Assembly (NCBI RefSeq): GCF_002086485.1
Contig: NZ_MVHF01000048.1
Span: 1 to 62,615 of the forward strand
Direction: 5' to 3'
Length of the DNA: 62,615 nt
From: Mycobacterium aquaticum
GTDB lineage: Bacteria; Actinomycetota; Actinomycetes; Mycobacteriales; Mycobacteriaceae
Shown piece after piece: positions 43,453-52,062 of the stretch (its first letter is position 1; each line of letters starts with the position of its first letter). Below the pieces are notes generated by a model. It saw nothing but the letters and a program-made list of their open reading frames with translations, had not been told where the DNA came from and ran no database searches. Position numbers and translations under genes: made by a program.

Positions 43453-43878
43453 TCACTCGCCTGGGTACCGCTGGCCTGCAGGCCTGGTCGTCGCGTACGA
43501 CTTGACCGCGTAACGCTGGGTACGGTCAGGTCCCTCGATGCGTTCCAGCAGGAAGCCGGGTTCCTCGGGCGGAGTCTGGACCAGGAACGACATCGCCGTG
43601 GACTGTCGGCCCAGGCTCGCGTCGTAGGCCAGCACCCGGATGTAGTGATTCGGGAACGCGGCCCGGCATTCGTTTATCGGTGCCACGACACCGTCGGGCT
43701 CGGCCAGGTCGAACATCGGCAAGCCGAACATCTCCCAGTAGATGTTGCGTGGATGCGGATCGTCGGTGTATTCGATCGACACCGGCCATCCGTTGTCCAG
43801 CGCGTAACGGACTTGCGCGGCGATCTCCTCGTCGGTGAGATCGGGCAGGTAGGAAAAGGTCCCGTACCGGAGTTTCAT
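43453..43878 (-). CDS. cbbS: RuBisCO small subunit
   Basis: 141 residues starting MKLRYGTFSYLPDLTDEEIAAQ, the opening of red-type (form IC/ID) small subunits, with the C-terminal extension that forms the extra beta-hairpin of that class (residues about 105-141). It caps the L8S8 enzyme. AAAGGGAG precedes ATG 43878; 31 nt after cbbL. Confidence 0.95.
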   Translation of the reverse strand: MKLRYGTFSYLPDLTDEEIAAQVRYALDNGWPVSIEYTDDPHPRNIYWEMFGLPMFDLAEPDGVVAPINECRAAFPNHYIRVLAYDASLGRQSTAMSFLVQTPPEEPGFLLERIEGPDRTQRYAVKSYATTRPAGQRYPGE

Positions 43879-43909
43879 GATTGCTCCCTTTGTTGGATGG
43901 TGGGTTCGG

Positions 43910-45379
43910 TTACGACGGGGTGGCCGTTGGCACGAAATCGGGCGCGTCGGTGCTGGTGTAGTCGAAGGTCACGTCGCCCCAGGTGGACAGGGCGGCCTCC
44001 AGGGGCTGGCAGTGCTTGGCGGCGTTGCGGAGCACTCCTGGCCCCTCCTTCAACAGGTCGCGACCTTCGTTGCGGGCCTTGACCATTGCCTCAAGGGCAA
44101 CCCGGTTGGCCTCTGCGCCGGCAGCGATTCCGTAGGGGTGACCGATAGTGCCGCCACCGAACTGCAGGATCACGTCGTCGCCGAACAGGTCGAGCAGTTG
44201 GTGCATCTGGCCGGCGTGGATGCCGCCTGAGGCCACCGGCATCACGCCCGGCATGGAAGCCCAGTCCTGGTCGAAGAAGATGCCGTTCTGCAGGTTCGTC
44301 GGCACCTTGTTCTCACGGAGGGTGTCGTAGAAGCCGCGGGTGGTGGCGGGGTCACCTTCGAGCTTGCCGACGACGGTGCCTGCGTGCACGTGGTCGACGC
44401 CCATGAGCCGAACCCATTTGGAGATCACCCGGAAGCTGACGCCGTGGGACTTCTGCCGGGTGTAAGTCGAGTGACCGGCGCGGTGCAGATGCAACAGCAC
44501 CCCGTTGTTACGGGCCCAGTAGGCCATCGACTGGATGGCGGTGTACCCGATCGTGAGGTCGATCATCACGATCACCGAGCCGAGTTCCTTTGCGAATTCC
44601 GCTCGTTCGTACATCTCTTCCATCGAGCCCGCGGTGACGTTGAGGTAATGCCCCTTGCTCTCGCCCGTCTCGGCCATCGCCTTGTTGACGCCTTCCATCG
44701 CGAACAGGAAGCGGTCACGCCACCGCATGAAGGGCTGCGAGTTGATGTTCTCGTCGTCCTTGGTGAAGTCGAGCCCACCCTTGCAGGCCTCGTAGATCAC
44801 CCGGCCGTAGTTGCGGGCCGACAAACCCAGCTTCGGCTTGATCGTCGCGCCCAGCAGTGGGCGACCATACTTGTTGAGATACTCGCGCTCCATCACGATC
44901 CCGTGCGCCGGGCCCTGGAAGGTCTTGGTGTAGGCAACCGGAATCCGCATGTCCTCCAAGCGAAGTGCCTTGAGAGGCTTGAACCCGAACACGTTGCCGA
45001 TGATCGATGAGGTCAGGTTGGCGATGGACCGCTCTTCGAACAGATCGATGTCATAGGCGATGTAGGCGAAATACTCGCCGGGACGTCCCGGCACCTCGTC
45101 CACCCGGTACGCCTTGGCCTGGTAGTGCGTGTTCGCGGTGAGCCGGTCGGTCCAGACCACAGTCCATGTCGCAGTGGATGATTCGCCGGCAACCGCGGCC
45201 GCGGCCTCGATCGGGTCGACTCCATCCTGCGGAGTCACCCTGAACACCGCGAGTACATCGGTGTCCTTGGGGACGTAGTCCGGATTCCAGTAGCCCATCC
45301 CGGCGTAGCTCTGCACACCCGGATCCCAGCGCTCCTTGGCCTCGGTGCCGGTGTCTGCACCGTTCTCGGTGATCGTCAT
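43910..45379 (-). CDS. cbbL: RuBisCO large subunit, red-type form I
   Basis: 489 residues. Active-site residues are all present: Lys 181 in TIKPKLG, the carbamylated Lys 207 with Asp 209 and Glu 210 in FTKDDE, the HLHRAGH loop, loop 6 GTVVGKLEGDP and the phosphate-binding GGGTIGHP. It is therefore a true carboxylase, not a form IV RuBisCO-like protein. The extended C-terminal tail and the accompanying cbbX mark it as red-type (IC-like), as reported for carboxydotrophic mycobacteria. AAAGGA precedes ATG 45379. Confidence 0.97.
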   Translation of the reverse strand: MTITENGADTGTEAKERWDPGVQSYAGMGYWNPDYVPKDTDVLAVFRVTPQDGVDPIEAAAAVAGESSTATWTVVWTDRLTANTHYQAKAYRVDEVPGRPGEYFAYIAYDIDLFEERSIANLTSSIIGNVFGFKPLKALRLEDMRIPVAYTKTFQGPAHGIVMEREYLNKYGRPLLGATIKPKLGLSARNYGRVIYEACKGGLDFTKDDENINSQPFMRWRDRFLFAMEGVNKAMAETGESKGHYLNVTAGSMEEMYERAEFAKELGSVIVMIDLTIGYTAIQSMAYWARNNGVLLHLHRAGHSTYTRQKSHGVSFRVISKWVRLMGVDHVHAGTVVGKLEGDPATTRGFYDTLRENKVPTNLQNGIFFDQDWASMPGVMPVASGGIHAGQMHQLLDLFGDDVILQFGGGTIGHPYGIAAGAEANRVALEAMVKARNEGRDLLKEGPGVLRNAAKHCQPLEAALSTWGDVTFDYTSTDAPDFVPTATPS

Positions 45380-45487
45380 GGCGTTGCATCCTTTCCGTTT
45401 CAATCGGCGGTCGAAACAAAGTCTGCGGGCCAAATAGATCAACTACAATTGAAACTATTCTGATTACTGATAAAGGATCATTTAACG
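45380..45487. promoter_or_regulatory. cbbL-cbbR divergent promoter with LysR-type motif
   Basis: An unusually AT-rich 108-nt gap. TGATTACTGATAA (45461-45473) fits the LysR/CbbR pattern TNA-N7-TNA on both strands, and a second partly symmetric stretch centred on CAATTG lies at about 45441-45458. Two half-site clusters between cbbR and cbbL fit the usual CbbR recognition and activation sites (inference). No GGGGTGA motif is present here. Confidence 0.5.
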
Positions 45488-46396
45488 ATGCCTGGCCTGG
45501 ATCTCCCCGCGGCGGCCACCTGGGGTCGGCTGACGACGTTCCTGGCGGTCTACGAGACCGGAAGCGTGCGCGCGGCTGCCGATCAACTGCACGTCACACC
45601 GCCCGCGGTCTCGGCGGCAATCGCTGCCCTGGACGCGGCGTTGGGCACACCGCTGTTCGGCAAGTCGGGTCGCGGCATCATCCCCACCGACGCCGGGGAG
45701 ACCTTCGCCGGCTATGTACGCAAGATGCTCGGCCTGCTCGCCGAAGCCGCTGGCGCCGTGCGTGATGCCGATCGGGGGCGCGTCCGTATCGGTGCCGTGG
45801 CCACCGCCAGCGAGTACGTCCTTCCCCCGTTGATGGCATCGTTCATCGACGAGCACCCGCACGTCGAACTCTCCCTGTCGGTGCTGCCCCGCGACGAGCT
45901 GTTCGCGCGCGCCCGTGACCACGCTGTCGACCTGGTACTGGCCGGCCGACCGCCGCGACTGTCCGGACTCGTGACGAATGCGCGGCGGCCCAACCGCCTT
46001 GTGCTCGTCGGCCGGCCGGGCTTGAAAACAGATCCGTTGACCGCGACGTGGTTGCTCACCGGTCTGGGGTCGGGCACCCGGGACACCGCGCTGTCATTGC
46101 TCACCCGGCTGCAGGCGTCGCCGCCGTTGCTCACGCTCGGCACCTCGGGCGCGGTGGTGGCCGCCGCCTGCCAGGGCCTGGGCGTCACGTTGGTGCACGA
46201 GGCGGCGGTACGCGCGCAACTCGACTCGGGCGAGCTCGTGTCGTACACCGTTCCCGGCACACCGATGGACCGCCCGTGGCAGTTGTGCACGACGTCGGAG
46301 CCGACCTCGGCGACCCGGCTGTTCCTGGCACATGTGTGCGACCCAGGCCGGGTTGGCGCGGCGGCGTTTCACACCCGGCATCGCCCTCAGGGGTGA
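45488..46396 (+). CDS. cbbR: CbbR, LysR-type regulator of CBB genes
   Basis: 302 residues. The N-terminal winged HTH is clear (FLAVYETGSVRAAADQLHVTPPAVSAAIAALDAALGTPLF). The effector domain starts at about 95 (GRVRIGAVATASEYVLPPLMASF). Divergent placement from cbbL is the signature of CbbR, which activates the operon in response to CBB metabolites such as RuBP or NADPH. AAAGGA at 45473 supports ATG 45488. The 3' end contains a GGGGTGA that overlaps the stop and precedes the aldolase gene. Confidence 0.88.
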   Translation: MPGLDLPAAATWGRLTTFLAVYETGSVRAAADQLHVTPPAVSAAIAALDAALGTPLFGKSGRGIIPTDAGETFAGYVRKMLGLLAEAAGAVRDADRGRVRIGAVATASEYVLPPLMASFIDEHPHVELSLSVLPRDELFARARDHAVDLVLAGRPPRLSGLVTNARRPNRLVLVGRPGLKTDPLTATWLLTGLGSGTRDTALSLLTRLQASPPLLTLGTSGAVVAAACQGLGVTLVHEAAVRAQLDSGELVSYTVPGTPMDRPWQLCTTSEPTSATRLFLAHVCDPGRVGAAAFHTRHRPQG

Positions 46397-46431
46397 GTAC
46401 GTCGAATTGCGTCAGGCACATGCTCGTTGCC

Positions 46432-47427
46432 ATGACGACCACTCTTCGCACCGACCAGTCCCACCTCAGCCGGATCGCGGTGCAGATGACCAGCGGCGGT
46501 CGTGGCATCCTGGCCGCCGACGAATCGATCAAGACCATGTCGGCCCGGCTCGAAGGTGAAGGCATCGCGGCCAGCGCCACCTCCCGCCGCGACTATCGCG
46601 AGCTGCTGCTCACCGCTGCGGGTCTCTCGGAGTCTGTCAGCGGAATCATCCTGTGTGACGAGACATTCGGTCAGCAGCTCGCCGACGGCCGCGACTTCCC
46701 CACCGCCGCAAGCCAACTCGGCATCCTGCCCGGTATCAAAGTCGACACCGGCACCAAACCTCTTCCGGGGCAAGCATGTGCGCTCATCACCGAGGGACTG
46801 GACGGGCTCGGCGACCGGCTCGCGTCCTATGCCGAGCGCGGAGCAGCTTTCGCCAAGTGGCGAGCCGTCTTCGACGTGAACACCGTCACGCCGTACGGCG
46901 CACGAGCCAACGGGCATGCGCTGGCCCGCTACGCAGCGCTGTGCCAGGACCATGGGATCGTCCCGATCGTCGAACCGGAAGTCCTCTGCAACGGTGACCA
47001 CGACTTGGCAGCATCCGAGCGCGCATCACGAATGGCGTTGGGATCACTGTTCGACGAACTCGACCAGGCGGGAGTCGACCTGACCGGCATCGTGCTAAAG
47101 CCGAACTTTGTCACACCCGGCCTGGACGCCACACCTGTTGCGGCAACGACCGTCGCCGCAACGACGTTCAACGTGCTGCGTGCCACCGTGCCCGCAGCGG
47201 TGCCCGGCATCGCGTTCCTGTCCGGCGGCCACCGAACGGCGGACGTGTGCGCATTCCTGCACGAACTGCACGAAATCCCCGACCGCCCTTGGGATGTCAC
47301 ATTCTCGTTCGGCCGGGCACTGGTCAGCGCAGCACTGCACACGTGGGCCGGGTCCCCCGCCAATGTTCGCGCCGCCCAGGACGTGCTGCTCGCCAACTGC
47401 GCCGAGGCAGCAAGCGCGGCCCGCTAG
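46432..47427 (+). CDS. fda: Class I fructose-bisphosphate aldolase
   Basis: 331 residues of the Schiff-base (class I) aldolase family: RGILAADESIKTMSARL at the N-terminus, KVDTGTKPLPG, EPEVLCNGDHD and the catalytic lysine in VLKPNFVTPG. It makes fructose- or sedoheptulose-bisphosphate from triose and aldose phosphates. Mycobacteria normally rely on a class II enzyme, so this copy is probably for the CBB cycle. ATG 46432 is used; ATG 46420 has a slightly better spaced AGG. The stop shares CTAG with the convergent sensor-kinase stop. Confidence 0.9.
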   Translation: MTTTLRTDQSHLSRIAVQMTSGGRGILAADESIKTMSARLEGEGIAASATSRRDYRELLLTAAGLSESVSGIILCDETFGQQLADGRDFPTAASQLGILPGIKVDTGTKPLPGQACALITEGLDGLGDRLASYAERGAAFAKWRAVFDVNTVTPYGARANGHALARYAALCQDHGIVPIVEPEVLCNGDHDLAASERASRMALGSLFDELDQAGVDLTGIVLKPNFVTPGLDATPVAATTVAATTFNVLRATVPAAVPGIAFLSGGHRTADVCAFLHELHEIPDRPWDVTFSFGRALVSAALHTWAGSPANVRAAQDVLLANCAEAASAAR

Positions 47428-48617
47428 ATCGGCAGCTCGACCAATACGATCGTGCCCCGGTCCGGGCCGGACTCGACCCGTAGCGATGCCTCGATGATGG
47501 CGCAACGCTCGGCTATCGAGCTCATGCCGAAGTGCTGCGCCCCGCCGGCGTCTCCCGCCCGCGCGGCACGGCGTTCCGCCGGGTCGAAACCCTTCCCGTC
47601 GTCGCTGCAGCCGAGCACGATCGAGTCGCCAACCCGGCGCAGCGACAGCACGATCCGCTCGGCTTCGGCGTGCTTGATCGCATTGGCCAAAGCCTCTTGC
47701 GCGATGCGGTACAGCGCGGCAGCGGCATGGTCAGGGATGTCCTCGACTCCGGCGGCGGGGTCGACGTGCACTTCGATCGACGGACCGCTCTCCCCGGCCA
47801 CGTTCTGGACCAGCGACTCGATTGCGGCGACGAGACCGAGGTCGTCGAGCACCAGGCTGTGCAGGCCCGAGATCGCCGCCCGGGTCTGGTTGTAGGCGAG
47901 GTCGGCGAGCTCGCGGGCATTGACCAGTTCGGCTCGGGCACGCTCGAAGTTCTGTTTACGCGCCGGGTCGTCCGAATCGTCGCGGGCGGCAAGCGCCGAG
48001 ACGGTGAGATCCGCCGACGAAAGGTGAAATGCCATGGAGGCGAGCGCGGTAGTGACGCCGTCGTGCAGATCGAACGCGATCCTGCGTCGCTCGGCCTCCT
48101 GAGCCGACACCGCCTGCCGGATGAGCCGGTCGCGTTCGGTGCTGTGATGGTTGACCGCCCGCCACAACTGCTCGGCGTGCAGGCCCAACCCGAGCACCGG
48201 TGCAACCGTCTCCGCAGTGGCAAGATCGGACTCGTCGAACGGATAATGCGGGCTGCGGTGGGCGGTCAGCACACCGACGATGTTGTTGCTCAGACCCCGA
48301 AGCGGCACACACAACCGCGCCACGGTCTGCGTCGACGAATCCAGGCCCATCAGCCGGCGGTGCAGCTCATTGCGCGGCGAATCGGCCCGCAGCATCACCG
48401 GGTCGCCGGTCCGCGCCACCATGCCGGTGACCCCGAAGCCGATGGGCAGCGTCAGCGTCTCCGCCGCCGGGTGCTCCGGCCAGATGTCGACGACCGTGAG
48501 GTCCTGGTCGTTGAGGGCGAAGATCAGCACGCCGCGGGCGTCGAGTCGCTCGACCAAGTCCGCCGCGGTGGGTACCGCCGCGTTGGGCGAGGTTGTGCGT
48601 GCGGGCCCGCTGGTCAA
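47424..48617 (-). CDS. Soluble GAF-domain sensor histidine kinase (NarL-partner type)
   Basis: 397 residues with no membrane segment. An N-terminal GAF domain (about 20-165; LPIGFGVTGMVARTGDPVMLR and CVPLRGLSNNIVGVLTAHR) is followed by a HisKA_3 dimerisation box with the phospho-accepting His in RRRIAFDLHDGVTTALASM and a HATPase domain (AQEALANAIKHAEA, CSDDGKGFD). It should phosphorylate the adjacent response regulator in answer to a cytoplasmic signal. The TTG start at 48617 overlaps the regulator stop (TTGA). Confidence 0.82.
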   Translation of the reverse strand: MTSGPARTTSPNAAVPTAADLVERLDARGVLIFALNDQDLTVVDIWPEHPAAETLTLPIGFGVTGMVARTGDPVMLRADSPRNELHRRLMGLDSSTQTVARLCVPLRGLSNNIVGVLTAHRSPHYPFDESDLATAETVAPVLGLGLHAEQLWRAVNHHSTERDRLIRQAVSAQEAERRRIAFDLHDGVTTALASMAFHLSSADLTVSALAARDDSDDPARKQNFERARAELVNARELADLAYNQTRAAISGLHSLVLDDLGLVAAIESLVQNVAGESGPSIEVHVDPAAGVEDIPDHAAAALYRIAQEALANAIKHAEAERIVLSLRRVGDSIVLGCSDDGKGFDPAERRAARAGDAGGAQHFGMSSIAERCAIIEASLRVESGPDRGTIVLVELPI

Positions 48618-49291
48618 CGAAACAGCCCTTCCCGCAATGCAACAGCGATTGCGCCGCTCCGGTCGGCCACCCCGAGCTTGCGGTACAGCCCACGGATATG
48701 GGTCTTGACGGTGTCCTCGCTCACCACGAGCTTGCTTGCGACCGCCTTGTTGGAGTGCCCGGAAACCAAGAGCTCCAGCACTTCCGACTCGCGCTGGGTG
48801 AGACCCAGGTGCACACCCGACCAGAACTCCCCGCGATTCAAGTGCGCCGCGGACAGCGCCACCCGGCCGGCCAACCCTTGGTCGACGACGATCTCCCCTT
48901 CCCGGATCCGACGCAGGTGGCTGACGAGCTCCTGGCCGTCGATCCGCTTGAGGATGTAACCCGAGGCACCCACGCGCAAGGCCTGATAGAGGTAATGCTC
49001 GTCGTCGTACACCGTGAGCAGCACGACCTTGGTGTCCGGGTACTGCGTGGTGATCTGGCGGCACAGATCCAGGCCACTCTCCTTCCCGATGCGGATGTCC
49101 GACATCACGACATCGGGTTTCTCCTCTGCGACCATCCTCAGCGCCACTGCACCCGCGGTCGCCTGCCCCACGATCACGACCTCGTCAGGAAAGTGGCCGA
49201 GCATGGTGTCGAGACCATGCAGAACCATCTCGTGGTCGTCGACGAGCACGAGACGCAACGGCGCCGCAGGAGCCGGATGTGCCACCAGCAT
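48614..49291 (-). CDS. NarL/LuxR-type response regulator
   Basis: 225 residues. Receiver domain with the acidic pair Asp 18/Asp 19, phosphorylation site Asp 65 in VVMSDIR and the conserved Lys in GYILK. The C-terminal LuxR HTH (about 160-220) has LTQRESEVLELLVSGHSNKAVASKLVVSEDTVKTHIRGLYRKL. Forms a two-component system with the kinase encoded immediately downstream. Its position between fda and rpe makes it a candidate regulator of this island; the binding site is unproven. Confidence 0.88.
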   Translation of the reverse strand: MLVAHPAPAAPLRLVLVDDHEMVLHGLDTMLGHFPDEVVIVGQATAGAVALRMVAEEKPDVVMSDIRIGKESGLDLCRQITTQYPDTKVVLLTVYDDEHYLYQALRVGASGYILKRIDGQELVSHLRRIREGEIVVDQGLAGRVALSAAHLNRGEFWSGVHLGLTQRESEVLELLVSGHSNKAVASKLVVSEDTVKTHIRGLYRKLGVADRSGAIAVALREGLFR

Positions 49292-49350
49292 GTCTTCAGC
49301 GTACGGCGAGCGAACGCGCGCATCGGGGCATCAACAGCACTTTTGCCGAA

Positions 49351-49444
49351 TTTCACCCGCCGCTCCACCCGGGCGGGTGAGTGTCCGCGGGGCCCGCCGC
49401 GGTCGGATGAACTACGCACGCTTCTCGTCAGAAAGGTCACGACC
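49351..49444 (+). promoter_or_regulatory. rpe-tkt-cbbY control region
   Basis: TTTCACCCGCC (49351-49361) and GGCGGGTGAGT (49372-49382) are inverted repeats (9 of 11) built on a variant of the GGGGTGA core. TGAACTACGCA (49408-49418) is identical to a segment of the fds control region and probably includes promoter elements. AAAGGTCA serves as ribosome-binding site before ATG 49445. Confidence 0.5.
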
Positions 49445-50134
49445 ATGCAGCCGCTCATCGTGCCTTCGGTGTTACCTGCCGACTTCTCGCGTCTCGGCGA
49501 TGAGGTCGCCGAACTGTGCGATGCGGGCGTAGACCGCATCCAGTGGGATGTCATGGATGGCGTCTTCGTCCCCAATCTCACCTTCGGCCCAGATGTCATC
49601 GCAGCATGCCGGCCACACAGCACCGTGGGGTTCGAAGCTCACCTCATGGTGGTCAATCCCGATGAGCTGCTGGGGCGCTACGTCGACGCGGGATGCGAAC
49701 TCGTCATCGTTCACGCCGAAGCGTGCACGCATCTGCACCGCACGCTCGCGCGCATCCGCCAACTCGGGGCGCGCAGTGGGGTCTCCCTCAACCCGCACAC
49801 CCCCGCCGAGGTGGTTGAGCACGTGCTCGACGAGACGGACATGGTGCTGGCCATGACCGTCAACCCGGGTTTCGGCGGCCAGAAGTACATCGCCGCAGTG
49901 GAGCCGAAGGTCGCCAAGATCCGGCGCATGATCGACGAATCCGGTCTGGACATCGAGCTCGAGGTGGACGGCGGCATCACCGACAAGACCATCGCGGGGG
50001 CGGCCGCCGCGGGCGCTGACGTGTTCATCTCGGGCTCCTGGATGTATGCGTACCCGGACGGAAAGGCCGCGGCCGTCAAACAATTGCGCGCCATCGCTTT
50101 CGAGAACGCACCCAACGGAGAGGCAGCCCGATGA
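49445..50134 (+). CDS. rpe: Ribulose-phosphate 3-epimerase
   Basis: 229 residues, TIM barrel, with IVPSVLPADFSRLGDEV, the metal-site WDVMDGVFVPNLTFG, FEAHLMV and MTVNPGFGGQKYI motifs. It interconverts xylulose 5-phosphate and ribulose 5-phosphate in the regenerative part of the CBB cycle. First gene of rpe-tkt-cbbY; the stop overlaps tkt (ATGA). Probably a second copy beside the housekeeping gene. Confidence 0.93.
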   Translation: MQPLIVPSVLPADFSRLGDEVAELCDAGVDRIQWDVMDGVFVPNLTFGPDVIAACRPHSTVGFEAHLMVVNPDELLGRYVDAGCELVIVHAEACTHLHRTLARIRQLGARSGVSLNPHTPAEVVEHVLDETDMVLAMTVNPGFGGQKYIAAVEPKVAKIRRMIDESGLDIELEVDGGITDKTIAGAAAAGADVFISGSWMYAYPDGKAAAVKQLRAIAFENAPNGEAAR

Positions 50135-52062
50135 CTGACGTTTTGCACTCCACCTTTGTGCCGTCGGTCGAAACCGACCGGCTGGCCGTCGACACGCTGC
50201 GCTTCCTGGCGGCAGATATGGTGCAGGCCGCCAACTCCGGACACCCCGGCATGCCGATGGGCGCCGCTCCGATGGCCTGGACCTTGTGGAGCAGGCACCT
50301 GCGCCATGACCCGGCCGCACCGGACTGGGCGGACCGCGACCGCTTCGTGCTGTCGGCCGGGCACGGCTCGGCGCTGCTGTACGGGCTGCTGCACATCTTC
50401 GGCTATGACCTGCCCGAGTCCGAGTTGCGCAACTTCCGTCAACTCGGCTCCCGCACACCCGGTCATCCCGAGTTCGGGCACACCCCGGGCGTCGAATGCA
50501 CGACCGGACCGTTGGGTCAGGGCCTGGCAATGGCCGTGGGTATGGCGCTGGCCGAACGCATGGAACAGGCCCGCTACCCCGAGATCACCGATCACCACAC
50601 CTACGCGATCGTGGGTGACGGGTGCCTAATGGAAGGAATCAGCCACGAGGCCGCGTCGTTCGCCGGGCATCTCGGTCTCGGACGGCTGGTTGTCCTGTGG
50701 GATGACAACGCGATCACGATCGACGGCAGCGTCGATCGCTCCTGCAGTGACGACCAGCTGACCCGGTTCGCGGCGTACGGATGGCACACCCAAGCCGTGC
50801 TCGACGGCACCGATGTCGCCGCGATCGACCAGGCGCTCACCCTCGCCAAGGCCGATCCGCGGCCCAGCTTCATCGCTGTGCGCACCGTGATCGGCAGCGG
50901 CGCCCCCGGGGTGGAAGGCACATCGAAAGCGCACGGATCGCCGCTGGGCGAGCAATTGCTCGCGCGAGCCAAAGAGCTTGCAGGGTGGGGTTTTCCACCG
51001 TTCAGCGTGCCGACGCCGGTACGGATTGCCTGCGCCAAGCTGGCCGAGATCGGCGCTGCCGAGCACGCCGCCTGGGATGAGGAATTCGCCAACTTCGAGG
51101 CTGCTTCCCCGCAGCGGGCCGCCGAGTACATCCGGGCCCGCGAACGGAGACTGCCGGGTGGCCTGCCCGACGTGTTGCAACGCATCTCGGGCGAGAAACC
51201 CCGGGCCACCCGGCAGTCCTCCCCGGCGTGCCTGAACGTCGCGCGCGAGTTGATGCCCGAATTGGTCGGCGGGTCAGCGGACTTGGCCGGGTCCACCGGC
51301 ACCGCGTGTGGCGACGTGGTCTCCCGCGACGATTACTCCAGGAGCGCAATCGCGTTCGGAATCCGTGAATTCGGCATGGCCGCAATCCTCAACGGCATCA
51401 GCCTGCACGGCGGCTTCCGGGTTTTCGGCAGTACGTTCCTGGTGTTCGCGGATTACCTGCGGCCCGCACTACGGTTGTCGGCGTTGATGGGTCAACCGGT
51501 CATCTACATCTTCACCCACGACTCGATCGCCGTGGGTGAAGACGGTCCGACGCATCAACCCGTCGCGCATATCGAGTCGTTGCGCATCATTCCGGGGCTG
51601 CAGGTGCTGCGGCCGGCCGATGACCGCGAGACGGCGCAGGCCTGGCTGCACGCGCTGGAACGCACCGACGGCCCGACAGCGCTCATCCTGTCGCGCCAGG
51701 CACTTCCGCAACTGAACCCCGACCGCTTCGACGGGGACGGGGCCGTGTCGGTCGAGATCGTGGCCACCGGCTCGGAGGTGTCGCTGGCCGCGCAGGTCGC
51801 CGATGACCTGCGGGCCGACGGATACGGCGTCCGCGTGGTGTCGGCACTCGACCGCTCGCACTACACGCCGGATCCGTCCGCGACCACCGTCAGCATCGAG
51901 GCCGGCAGTACCGACGGCTGGAAGGGGCTCGTCGACCTCGCCATCGGCATCGACGGGTTCGGCCACAGCGGCCCTGGCGACGAAGTCATGGCCCACCACG
52001 GCTTCACCGGGCAGGGTCTGCTTGCCCGGCTCCGCGCGCACCTCTCCGAACACGACACGTGA
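50131..52062 (+). CDS. tkt: Transketolase
   Basis: 643 residues, somewhat short of the usual 660-700. ThDP motif IVGDGCLMEGISHEAASFAGHL, pyrimidine domain with HDSIAVGEDGPTHQPVAH and the C-terminal domain ending in GFGHSGPGDEVMAHHGFTGQGL are all visible. It transfers two-carbon units in the CBB regenerative phase. Coupled by overlaps to rpe and cbbY. Confidence 0.94.
   Translation: MTDVLHSTFVPSVETDRLAVDTLRFLAADMVQAANSGHPGMPMGAAPMAWTLWSRHLRHDPAAPDWADRDRFVLSAGHGSALLYGLLHIFGYDLPESELRNFRQLGSRTPGHPEFGHTPGVECTTGPLGQGLAMAVGMALAERMEQARYPEITDHHTYAIVGDGCLMEGISHEAASFAGHLGLGRLVVLWDDNAITIDGSVDRSCSDDQLTRFAAYGWHTQAVLDGTDVAAIDQALTLAKADPRPSFIAVRTVIGSGAPGVEGTSKAHGSPLGEQLLARAKELAGWGFPPFSVPTPVRIACAKLAEIGAAEHAAWDEEFANFEAASPQRAAEYIRARERRLPGGLPDVLQRISGEKPRATRQSSPACLNVARELMPELVGGSADLAGSTGTACGDVVSRDDYSRSAIAFGIREFGMAAILNGISLHGGFRVFGSTFLVFADYLRPALRLSALMGQPVIYIFTHDSIAVGEDGPTHQPVAHIESLRIIPGLQVLRPADDRETAQAWLHALERTDGPTALILSRQALPQLNPDRFDGDGAVSVEIVATGSEVSLAAQVADDLRADGYGVRVVSALDRSHYTPDPSATTVSIEAGSTDGWKGLVDLAIGIDGFGHSGPGDEVMAHHGFTGQGLLARLRAHLSEHDT

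Noticed and set aside
43910..45379. Form IV RuBisCO-like protein
   Set aside because: All catalytic residues (Lys 181, Lys 207, Asp 209, Glu 210, loop 6 Lys) are present and cbbS, cbbX and prk are alongside.
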